NCBI GenBank assembly: GCA_041745535.1
Contig: JBGTIS010000212.1
Coordinates: 1 to 13,222 of the forward strand
DNA: 13,222 nucleotides
Direction of reading: 5' to 3'
Source of the DNA: JBGTIS01 sp041745535
GTDB taxonomy: Bacteria > Bacteroidota > Bacteroidia > Cytophagales > Cyclobacteriaceae
The notes under the pieces were generated by a model that was given only the letters and a program-made list of their open reading frames with translations, did not search any database and was not told the origin of the DNA. Position 1 is the first letter of the stretch; each line of letters begins with the position of its first letter. The position numbers and the translations under genes were made by a program. Shown piece by piece: positions 6,350 to 13,222 of this stretch.

Positions 6350-7924
6350 ATGAAAAACACTATTTTCCCGCTGGCCCTCGTTCCTTTTTGCTTAATCATA
6401 TTTATTCCGTTTGCTGAAGCACAGAAAACAGCGGCAGAAAAACCGAATGTGATTATCATATTCGCCGATGATATGGGCTATGGAGATGTTTCTGGTTTGA
6501 ATCCCGCGGCAAGAACCGCTACACCCCATATCGACAAGCTGGCACAACATGGTATTGTTTTTACTAATGCGCATGCCAGTGCCTCAGTGTGTACGCCCTC
6601 TCGCTATGGATTGCTCACCGGCCGGTATGCCTGGCGGTCAGCATCAGCCGCAGGCGTATGCAACGGGTTTAGCAAGCCGGTAATAGCACAGGGAAGAACC
6701 ACTGTTGCCAATCTTTTTAAAAACGCCGGGTATACCACCGCCTGTATTGGAAAATGGCACCTGGGCGTAGACTGGCAAACCAAAGATGGCGCCGACACCG
6801 CCATGTACAATACCCATACCGGTTATTCCAATGTGGATTACACAAAGAAAGTTGCCGCAGGCCCCAACAGTTTTGGCTTCGACTATTCATTTATTCATCC
6901 GGCTTCCCTGGACATGCCGCCCTATGTGTTCCTCAGAAATCATATGACCATTGATCCGGAGGTGGTACTCACTTCTGATGTGTATCCTGACCGGCTGGAT
7001 GATACCGAATATGCCTGGGATAAGAAGCACACCGGCGAGCATGATGTGTACTGGCAAAAAGGAGTCTGGTGGCGGCGTGGCGAAATTTCCCGCACCTTTA
7101 AGGTAGAAAACTGCCTCACCGAAATTATGGAGGATGGCATTTCTTTTATTGAAAAACAAAGCAGCGAAAATCCATCTCAACCTTTCTTTTTGTATTTGCC
7201 CTTAACCGGACCCCATACCCCCTGGATGCCTACCGACCAATTTAAAGGAAAATCACCCATTGGTACTTATGGTGATTTTATCATGGATATCGACCATGTG
7301 GTGGAACAGGTGACCGCCACCCTTCAGCAATTAGGTATTGACAATAATACCCTGATTATTTTCTCCAGCGACAACGGAGCATACTGGCCCCAGGAAGAAG
7401 TAGCGTTACAAAATCATGACGCTAACTGGGGCCGGCGCGGACAAAAAGGCGATGTATGGGATGGCGGCCACCGGGTACCCTTGATCATTTCATGGCCTGC
7501 CCGCATTAAAAATCAAGTGATTTATGATCATTTAGTAAGCCTTACCGATATGTTTGCCACTTTCGCTGACCTCACCAACCAGCCGCTTCAGCCAAATACC
7601 GGAGAAGATAGTTTTAGTTTTTTCCATGTATTACAGGGAAACAACAGCAAAGCCACACGGCCGGCCATGATACACCAGTCATCGGGTGGCATGTACAGCA
7701 TCCGCACGGGCGAATGGAAACTGATTAATGGACTGGGTTCAGGAGGTTTTACCGTACCCAACCGAACCGATCCGGTACCGGGGGGACCTATTGGTCAGCT
7801 TTATCAAATTAATACGGATACGCTGGAATCGACCAATGTATTTCTTCAGCATCCTGAAATAATCAAAAAGCTGGAAAAAGCTTTAAACGAGAAAATGGAA
7901 CAGGGCCATAGCAGATTAAAATAA
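6350..7924 (+). CDS. Exported formylglycine-type sulfatase (arylsulfatase family)
   Basis: A 524-residue protein with a signal peptide at 1-24 (hydrophobic core, then AEAQ). It is a complete type I sulfatase of the alkaline-phosphatase superfamily. Metal-binding Asp40-Asp41 lie in FADDMGYGD. The CxPSR maturation motif is CTPSR at 81-85, with Cys81 the residue oxidised to formylglycine, and LTGR follows at 89-92. GKWHLG at 134-139 supplies active-site Lys135 and His137, GPHTP has His289, and SSDNG has Asp341-Asn342. It should hydrolyse sulfate esters in the periplasm or outside the cell. The substrate (for example a sulfated glycan or aryl sulfate) cannot be read from these motifs. It starts at the first ATG of the frame, which fits the signal peptide. 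There is no SusC/SusD pair, glycosidase or formylglycine-generating enzyme in the window, so this is an isolated sulfatase rather than part of a visible polysaccharide-utilisation locus. Confidence 0.95.
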   Translation: MKNTIFPLALVPFCLIIFIPFAEAQKTAAEKPNVIIIFADDMGYGDVSGLNPAARTATPHIDKLAQHGIVFTNAHASASVCTPSRYGLLTGRYAWRSASAAGVCNGFSKPVIAQGRTTVANLFKNAGYTTACIGKWHLGVDWQTKDGADTAMYNTHTGYSNVDYTKKVAAGPNSFGFDYSFIHPASLDMPPYVFLRNHMTIDPEVVLTSDVYPDRLDDTEYAWDKKHTGEHDVYWQKGVWWRRGEISRTFKVENCLTEIMEDGISFIEKQSSENPSQPFFLYLPLTGPHTPWMPTDQFKGKSPIGTYGDFIMDIDHVVEQVTATLQQLGIDNNTLIIFSSDNGAYWPQEEVALQNHDANWGRRGQKGDVWDGGHRVPLIISWPARIKNQVIYDHLVSLTDMFATFADLTNQPLQPNTGEDSFSFFHVLQGNNSKATRPAMIHQSSGGMYSIRTGEWKLINGLGSGGFTVPNRTDPVPGGPIGQLYQINTDTLESTNVFLQHPEIIKKLEKALNEKMEQGHSRLK

Positions 7925-7976
7925 AACAAACAGATTGCCTACAATCCGCAAGCGCATACAATACGTACTTTAATAT

Positions 7977-7984
7977 TACATTTG
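7977..7984 (+). promoter_or_regulatory. Candidate -7 promoter element for the T9SS cargo gene
   Basis: TACATTTG matches the Bacteroidota TAnnTTTG -7 consensus exactly, in the gap between the sulfatase stop and the next gene. No TTTG is found at the expected -33 spacing, so support is partial. Transcription from here would give a leader of about 170 nt before the ATG at 8158. Confidence 0.3.
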
Positions 7985-8157
7985 GGTGCGACTGAATTTT
8001 TCTGCCAAAAAGGATTCAAAAATTGTGAATACCGATCAATTCATTGTGTGCGAATTGCCTGGTCAAATGAATGGCTCACAGGGTGAAAAAGAAAAACGGG
8101 CATTGGGAAATTTCTGATCTTTTGAAAGAAACTCTTCGGCAAACTTCAAAAAACAAA

Positions 8158-10233
8158 ATGAAACTTTTCTTTATCACATTGGCCCTCACCCTGACCTGTT
8201 ATGTAGCTTGCCTGGCACAAATTACAGTGTTGAATTCATTCAATCCTACGGAAACGGGTGGGTATTGTGGAATAGGAATCGATCCGGTAACTGGAAACAT
8301 ATGGGTTTATGATTGTAACAATAATAGCATCCATGCCTACGCGGCCAATGGCACTTTGATTACCTCCGTGCCACGTCCGGGAGGGTCTACCGATGATGTG
8401 GACATTACATTTGCGCCTGAGAATTTCACTTTAAATAAATCTAATATTCCTAACGGCACCTTGCTGTTTATCAATGGCCAGAGTAGTACCGGTACGGCTG
8501 AAATCTATGCCATCGATAAAGATACAGGCGCGGTTATCGATACTTTGAAAACTCAGTTTGGAAACAACCACGTGGTGGGTGGCGGGTATCACCCCATCCG
8601 TAATACCTTTTTTCTCCTCCAGGATAATGTGCCCAGTACTGAAAATGAAAACAAAATCGCGGAAATTGATCCGGTTACCGGCGAAGTGCTCAGTTCCTTT
8701 CAGGTTACCGGCACTTTCAGTATTTTTTATGGTGATATGGAAGTTAATACCGCAACGGGAAACCTTTTTATGGTGAGCAGTGCGGAGAAAGGCAAACTCG
8801 CCCAGTATACGCCCGAAGGAGAACTCGTACAAATTCATACCCTGCCCACCGATTTGCTGAAGCAGAGTATCAGCGGTATTGCCATCGACTGTGAAAAGGA
8901 AGAAGCCTGGATTGCCACTACCAATGGTATTATCTGGCATCTTGGGAATTTTCCCTGCGGCGTATGCCCGCCCATTGCAATCAATGCCCGTTCTGATGGC
9001 CCGGTATGCAACCAGGATACGCTTCGATTATTTGCCGATACCGTGACCAATGCCACCTACTACTGGACCGGACCCAATGGATTTACTGATTCCCTGCAAA
9101 ATCCGGTGATTGTCAATGTGGGTGTTGTTGATGCAGGCATGTATGTCGTAGAGGTTTCGCTGGCAAACTGCCCTCCAATGCTGGATAGCCTTGCGGTAGT
9201 AGTCAATGCGATACCCGATACTTTTAGCGGGGCTAACAATGGTCCGCTTTGCACAGGAGAGGCTCTTCAATTATTTGCCGATACCGTGGCGAATGCTACC
9301 TACCGCTGGACTGGTCCAAACGGATTTTCCGACTCCCGGCAAAATCCGGTGATTACCAGCGTAAGTGCTAATGATGCGGGCCTGTATGTCGTGGAGGTTT
9401 CGCTGGGAGATTGTCCCGCAACACTGGATAGCACGGAAGTGGTAATCAATAGGGTGCCTGAAACCTTTAGTGTAACCAACAATGGTCCGCTTTGCATCGG
9501 AAATGAACTGCGGTTATTTGCCGACACCGTAGCCAATGCCACCTACCACTGGACCGGACCGAACGGATTTTCCGATTCCCGGCAAAATCCGGTGATTACC
9601 AGTGTAAGTGCTAATGATGGAGGCATGTATTTCGTTGAAGTTTCGCTGGGAGACTGCCCCTCCACATCAGACAGTACGGGAGTGGTAATCAATGCGCTGC
9701 CCGATACCTTTAACGCTGCGAACAATGGCCCACTTTGCATGGGTGAGGACCTTCAGTTATTTGCCGACACCGTGGCCAATGCCAGCTACTTCTGGACCGG
9801 ACCAGGCGGATTTTCCGATTCACAACAAAATCCAACTATTCTACAGGCAGATGAATTGGCGGATGGTGAATACCAAATTACCGCCACGATTGGTGGATGC
9901 TCCATTTCGGCTGTTACTACCACCAGCCTTTATGATTGCTGCAACGTTACCGTGCCAGATGCTTTTACGCCTAACGGGGATCATTTGAACGACGTCTTTG
10001 AGCTATTCGCACCCTGCGACCCGAAAGATTTTGAAATGAAAATATTCAACCGTTGGGGCGAACTGATGTATTTTAGTAATCAGATGAATAATTTCTGGGA
10101 TGGAAAGTATAAGGGTGAAGATGTGAAACAAGGGATTTATCCCTGGATTATGAAATACCAGCGATTTAACATCATGAAAAATGAATACGAAGAAGTAATT
10201 GAAAGAGGCGAAGTATATGTAGTAGGGTTGTAG
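8158..10233 (+). CDS. Secreted multi-domain protein with Ig/PKD-like repeats and T9SS type B C-terminal domain
   Basis: A 691-residue protein from the ATG at 8158. An in-frame ATG at 8071 adds 29 polar residues before the signal peptide, so the later start is preferred (MKLFFITLAL to about LAQ). Residues about 22-275 form a beta-propeller-like region with repeated blades such as GIGIDPVTGNIWV and AEIDPVTGEV. Residues 281-590 carry four tandem 81-residue Ig/PKD-like repeats, each with GPxC, LFADTVxNA, WTGPxGF and, in the first three, a Cys-Pro near residue 58, so a disulfide per repeat is plausible. The last 95 or so residues are the gliding-motility-associated domain: VPDAFTPNGDHLNDVF, IFNRWGELMYF, FWDGKYKGEDV, GIYPW. 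This signal directs export through the type IX system and anchoring at the cell surface. The likely role is surface adhesion or ligand binding; the ligand is unknown. Relation to the upstream sulfatase (233 bp away, same strand) is possible but unsupported. Confidence 0.92.
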   Translation: MKLFFITLALTLTCYVACLAQITVLNSFNPTETGGYCGIGIDPVTGNIWVYDCNNNSIHAYAANGTLITSVPRPGGSTDDVDITFAPENFTLNKSNIPNGTLLFINGQSSTGTAEIYAIDKDTGAVIDTLKTQFGNNHVVGGGYHPIRNTFFLLQDNVPSTENENKIAEIDPVTGEVLSSFQVTGTFSIFYGDMEVNTATGNLFMVSSAEKGKLAQYTPEGELVQIHTLPTDLLKQSISGIAIDCEKEEAWIATTNGIIWHLGNFPCGVCPPIAINARSDGPVCNQDTLRLFADTVTNATYYWTGPNGFTDSLQNPVIVNVGVVDAGMYVVEVSLANCPPMLDSLAVVVNAIPDTFSGANNGPLCTGEALQLFADTVANATYRWTGPNGFSDSRQNPVITSVSANDAGLYVVEVSLGDCPATLDSTEVVINRVPETFSVTNNGPLCIGNELRLFADTVANATYHWTGPNGFSDSRQNPVITSVSANDGGMYFVEVSLGDCPSTSDSTGVVINALPDTFNAANNGPLCMGEDLQLFADTVANASYFWTGPGGFSDSQQNPTILQADELADGEYQITATIGGCSISAVTTTSLYDCCNVTVPDAFTPNGDHLNDVFELFAPCDPKDFEMKIFNRWGELMYFSNQMNNFWDGKYKGEDVKQGIYPWIMKYQRFNIMKNEYEEVIERGEVYVVGL
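8998..9927 (+). repeat. Four tandem 243-bp in-frame repeats
   Basis: Repeat units start at 8998, 9241, 9484 and 9727, each beginning at the GPxC codons. The first three are exactly 243 bp (81 codons), and the fourth is shorter and diverges in its second half. Units 2 and 3 are most alike at DNA level, sharing an uninterrupted 25-nt stretch at 9337-9361 and 9580-9604. This pattern indicates tandem duplication within the gene, with units 2 and 3 the most recent pair or kept alike by recombination. Confidence 0.9.
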
Positions 10234-10272
10234 TCAACAATTAACGGCGAAACCACCTGTTATTAATAAAAT

Positions 10273-10300
10273 GAGCCGATACCCAAACAGGTACCGGCTC
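10273..10300. terminator. Hairpin in the convergent intergenic region, probable terminator
   Basis: GAGCCG (10273-10278) pairs with CGGCTC (10295-10300). After one mismatch, TACC pairs with GGTA around the loop CAAACA. On the minus strand the hairpin is followed by ATTTTATTAATA, a moderate T-rich run that suits termination of htrA transcripts. On the plus strand it lies 40 nt after the T9SS cargo gene but no T run follows. An overlapping alternative pairing (ACCTGTT near 10247 with AACAGGT near 10287) could compete. Confidence 0.5.
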
Positions 10301-10351
10301 TATCCCAACTACACTTAATGCTTGAGAAAATAACATCGCATGAAAGGATTT

Positions 10352-10395
10352 GACTTTTTCAGAAACTGGAACAACATCCCTTTCCTGAAAAAGTC
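10352..10395. terminator. Long-stem hairpin between convergent genes, probable bidirectional terminator
   Basis: GACTTTTTCAG (10352-10362) is the exact reverse complement of CTGAAAAAGTC (10385-10395). With one bulge, three more A-T pairs extend the stem inward, leaving a loop of about 15 nt. It sits about 120 bp past the T9SS cargo gene and about 85 bp past the htrA stop, as expected for transcription ending in a convergent gap. Only short T-rich stretches follow on either strand, so strength and orientation are uncertain. Confidence 0.45.
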
Positions 10396-10479
10396 TTCTT
10401 ACACAAACCTGTGTACCATCCTTATTACTACGCTATCAACTTAACAGGTATTCGTTAGGAAAACCTTACACTCAAAATT

Positions 10480-11955
10480 TTACATACCTAATCCGAAATA
10501 GCGGGGCTCTTTCTCACCTGGATAGTATCCTTCAATCAGGATGCCTCCATCGGTATTGCTTAAGGCTGTCTCCAAATCGGCTACGGATCTGATTTTCTTA
10601 TCACCAATTTTTGTGATGATAAATCCTTCCCGCAGATTGGTTTGGCTTCTCAATTTTCCTGGATAAAGCCGGGTCACCTGTACACCGCCATCAATTCCCA
10701 GTTCACTTAAATCTTTCTTATCAACTTCCGCGAATTCGCCACCCAGTGCATTTACCTTCTCACTCTTCGCGGCTTTCAGAATATCGGTATTGCCTTCTAA
10801 ATTTTTCAATGGTACCGAGATGGTTTTTTCGTTACCCTGACGATCCACTACCACTTCTACTTCATCACCTGGGTGTTTTCTGGCTATCATTTCCTGTAAT
10901 TCCGGTACGGATTTAATTTTCTTGCCGTCTACGCTGGTAATTACGTCTCCTACTTTAATACCTGCCTGATAGGCAGAACCTGATTCCGTTAAGCTATCTA
11001 CATATACGCCATCGTACACATTCAGATCTTTTTCTTTGGCCAGTTCACTGTTCACACCTCTGATAATTACGCCCAGGAAGGCACGCTGTACTTTGCCATA
11101 ATTAATCAGATCGTCTACCACTTTGGCCATAATGTTGGTAGGTACGGCAAAAGAGTAACCGGAATAAGATCCTGTAGGAGAAGCGATGGCGGTATTGATA
11201 CCTACCAGTTCACCATTCAGGTTTACCAGGGCACCACCACTGTTACCAGGGTTTACAGCGGCATCTGTCTGAATAAAGGCTTCGATCGGATTGTTTTCCC
11301 GCAGAATATTAATGCTTCTGCCTTTTGCGCTTACGATACCGGCGGTTACGGTAGATTCCAGATTAAAAGGATTCCCTACAGCCAGCACCCACTGCCCTAC
11401 TTTCAGTTCATCGGAGTTAGCGATGTTAACGGTAGGCAGGTTGTCGGCATCTACTTTAATTAAAGCCAGGTCGGTAGAGGGATCTGTCCCGATTACGGTA
11501 GCCTCATATCGGTGATTATCTTCCAGTGCTACCGAAATTTTGTCGGCACCATCCACCACGTGGTTATTGGTTACAATGTAACCGTCTTTACTAATAATAA
11601 CCCCGGAACCGGAAGCCATCTGAGGCTGCTGTTGCTGTGGTTGCATTTGAAAACGGTCGCCAAAGAAATCTCTGAAAATATCAGGGATCTGCGACATATC
11701 CGGCTGCCCTTGCTGCCTTTGAGAAATCGTGGTTGTAATATGTACCACGGCAGGGGTTACCATCTCGGCAGCCACGGTAAAATCAGCCAGTGCATTGGCA
11801 CCTTCGGGCGCGTTGTAATTAGCCACCTGAGAAGCGTAATTGGGTGCGCTTTCTTTCACCACTACCTGATCGGGGCTTACAAACACCTCATAGGCGGAAA
11901 GCGTAACCATACCTCCCAGTATAGCTGCCAGTATTGTTTTTCCAAAATTCTTCAT
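10480..11955 (-). CDS. htrA: HtrA/Do-family periplasmic serine protease with two PDZ domains
   Basis: A 491-residue protein. Residues 5-26 form an uncleaved or cleavable signal/anchor segment that places the rest in the periplasm. The trypsin-like domain has the full catalytic triad: His132 (TNNHVVDGA), Asp162 (TDLALIKV) and Ser239 (NPGNSGGAL). A Gln/Met/Pro-rich loop (about 102-113) before the catalytic His corresponds to the LA loop, which in DegP/DegQ controls oligomer activation. PDZ1 lies at about 295-385 (AFLGVIIRGV, GVYVDSLTESGSAYQAGIK) and PDZ2 at about 400-490, the latter with GIDGGVQVTRLYPG. Length and order match Do proteases such as DegP/DegQ, which act as protease and chaperone for misfolded envelope proteins. 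The first ATG fits the signal segment. A sensor kinase gene lies 136 bp upstream on the same strand, suggesting envelope-stress control, though the promoter could be in that gap. Confidence 0.96.
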   Translation of the reverse strand: MKNFGKTILAAILGGMVTLSAYEVFVSPDQVVVKESAPNYASQVANYNAPEGANALADFTVAAEMVTPAVVHITTTISQRQQGQPDMSQIPDIFRDFFGDRFQMQPQQQQPQMASGSGVIISKDGYIVTNNHVVDGADKISVALEDNHRYEATVIGTDPSTDLALIKVDADNLPTVNIANSDELKVGQWVLAVGNPFNLESTVTAGIVSAKGRSINILRENNPIEAFIQTDAAVNPGNSGGALVNLNGELVGINTAIASPTGSYSGYSFAVPTNIMAKVVDDLINYGKVQRAFLGVIIRGVNSELAKEKDLNVYDGVYVDSLTESGSAYQAGIKVGDVITSVDGKKIKSVPELQEMIARKHPGDEVEVVVDRQGNEKTISVPLKNLEGNTDILKAAKSEKVNALGGEFAEVDKKDLSELGIDGGVQVTRLYPGKLRSQTNLREGFIITKIGDKKIRSVADLETALSNTDGGILIEGYYPGEKEPRYFGLGM

Positions 11956-12091
11956 ATATTATTTCCTGTTATAGTTATTTAATTTTAATTTCTGATACGA
12001 AGTAAATAACCGAACATGAAGTTTAAATGAAGAATGGGGTTAAGGAGGAAAAAAAACAATTCTTTTTTTTAAAAACTCAGAAAAAAGAGCC

Positions 12092-13222
12092 TTAAGATTT
12101 AAAAATAAGGGTAAAAACTGATCCTTTATCCAGTTCAGACTGGACAACAATTTCAATTTGATGCATATTGGCAATGGATTTAACAATGTGTAAACCCAAT
12201 CGGTTGCTCTCATTATTGTGGTTTTTTAACTTCCGGAAACCTTCAAAAATATAATCGATTTCCTGGGGCGCGATGCCTACACCGGTATCGGCAATGGAAA
12301 CCGCGAAATGCCTGTCGACCAACTTACTGCTTATGGTAATTTCACCATTTTCTTTATTGTACTTAATGGCATTACCCACCAGGTTGGCAAACATGGTAAA
12401 CAGTAATGATTTGTTGCAATGGGACATTACATAATCGGACACCACTTCCAACTTAGCACTGATGTTTCTGGTTTCCATCCGATCTTCAGAATACGACAAT
12501 ACTTCTTCTAATAAATCGCGGATATTTACTGAATCTTCTTTTACGTAATAGTTGTATTCAACTTTAGAAATTAATAACAGCGATTTAATAATTTTATTCA
12601 GCCGGAGCAGTACCCCCTGTGAATCCACCAGTTTTTCAGAAATAGGTTCGGGGGTTTCCTGGTCGGCAATCATATTTTCGAAACGGGAATTCAGCACGGC
12701 AATGGGAGTGAGCATTTCATGAGAAGCGGTACCTACAAATTCCTTTTCTTTCAAAAAGGCTTCGTTTATCTGCCGCATCATCTGGTTCACGCTTTCATCC
12801 AGATACCGGAATTCGCCGGTGGTGGTTTTCACTTCTGAAAAATCAAAGTTTTCGGGTTTCTTTACCGATTTCAGCTTCGCGATAATATTTTCAAGCGGGT
12901 GCAGAATCATCCGTGTAAAACCAATATCAATGGCCAGCACAATCATTGAGATAATCAGCATTAAGTAAATGGCAAACTTGTTAATGGTTTGTTCCAGTCG
13001 CTGGATCGCGTCCAGGCTCTGCCCCACTTCTATCTGGTACGACCGGCCGTCGATGTTTACCTGTTGCGACAACACCCGGTAATCTTTGATATCGGTTTCA
13101 GATTTTCGCTGGGTATTGCCTGGTGGAATATTTTCCGTATAGCCAAGCCCCTTGTCTACTGGTACTACCGACAAAAAATTCGTAAAGTCATCGTCATAGA
13201 TCTGCTGGCTGAATCCTTCGGG
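12092..13222 (-). CDS. Membrane sensor histidine kinase, N-terminus beyond the window edge
   Basis: The reading frame is open to the last base of the window, so this is a partial gene. 376 residues are visible and the true start lies outside. The nearest in-frame TTG at 13174 is not a credible start, because similarity to kinase sensor regions continues upstream. In order, numbering from the window edge: the end of an extracytoplasmic sensor domain (1-80, with YQIEVGQSL near 62-70); a transmembrane helix (about 83-104); a HAMP-like linker (about 105-155); HisKA with H-box SHEMLTP and phosphoacceptor His168; and HATPase_c with N-box NLVGNAIKYN (about 280-289) and G1 DTGVGI (312-317). The G2 region is SNRLGLHIVK, lacking the first glycine of the usual GxGLGL pattern. 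This is the class I kinase layout of BaeS/CpxA-type sensors. The stop lies 136 bp before htrA. A response regulator gene is expected beyond the window edge. Confidence 0.93.
   Translation of the reverse strand, partial: PEGFSQQIYDDDFTNFLSVVPVDKGLGYTENIPPGNTQRKSETDIKDYRVLSQQVNIDGRSYQIEVGQSLDAIQRLEQTINKFAIYLMLIISMIVLAIDIGFTRMILHPLENIIAKLKSVKKPENFDFSEVKTTTGEFRYLDESVNQMMRQINEAFLKEKEFVGTASHEMLTPIAVLNSRFENMIADQETPEPISEKLVDSQGVLLRLNKIIKSLLLISKVEYNYYVKEDSVNIRDLLEEVLSYSEDRMETRNISAKLEVVSDYVMSHCNKSLLFTMFANLVGNAIKYNKENGEITISSKLVDRHFAVSIADTGVGIAPQEIDYIFEGFRKLKNHNNESNRLGLHIVKSIANMHQIEIVVQSELDKGSVFTLIFKS

Noticed and set aside
8071..8157. Upstream in-frame ATG as the start of the T9SS cargo gene
   Set aside because: It would put 29 polar, Lys-rich residues before an otherwise classical signal peptide. 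The ATG at 8158 gives a normal secreted protein.
12049..12070. A8-CAATTC-T8 hairpin between the kinase and htrA as a terminator
   Set aside because: The stem is almost entirely A-T and too weak to call. It may simply be an A/T-rich spacer.

Overview
The window looks like a chromosomal stretch of a Bacteroidota bacterium, probably Chitinophagaceae-like. The support is a secreted protein ending in a gliding-motility/type IX secretion (T9SS) type B C-terminal domain, start codons without clear Shine-Dalgarno sequences, moderate GC with AT-rich intergenic DNA, and TAnnTTTG-like promoter boxes. The family assignment is an inference. I see no rRNA, tRNA, CRISPR array, insertion sequence or phage gene.

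Left block (78-5041, minus strand): a compact KaiA-less Kai operon in the order kaiC, kaiB1, kaiB2, a double-PAS sensor histidine kinase, and an exported metallo-beta-lactamase-fold protein. The spacings are 107, 7, 6 and -4 nt, so the last four genes are probably co-translated. KaiC keeps both RecA-like ATPase modules and a Ser-Ser pair at the CII phosphorylation site, and it ends in a charged coiled-coil tail of about 55 residues. This resembles the KaiA-independent KaiBC systems known from Rhodobacter and Legionella rather than the full cyanobacterial clock. The likely circuit is KaiC ATPase/phosphorylation state, read through one or both KaiB proteins, feeding the kinase. No response regulator lies in the window.

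Middle block (5042-6349): about 1.3 kb with little coding sequence. It holds a kaiC leader with an 11-bp inverted repeat, a possible kaiC promoter, a convincing minus-strand intrinsic terminator, one small minus-strand ORF of unknown function, an inverted-repeat cluster, and about 560 bp with no convincing gene.

Right block: two plus-strand genes for exported proteins follow, a formylglycine-type sulfatase (6350-7924) and a T9SS cargo protein with a propeller-like N-terminus and four 81-residue Ig/PKD-like repeats (8158-10233). They converge on an HtrA/Do-family periplasmic protease (10480-11955, minus strand) across a hairpin-rich terminator region. Upstream of htrA on the same strand is the C-terminal 376 residues of a membrane sensor histidine kinase cut by the window edge (12092-13222). 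The htrA/kinase pair suggests an envelope-stress module, although the partner response regulator would be outside the window.
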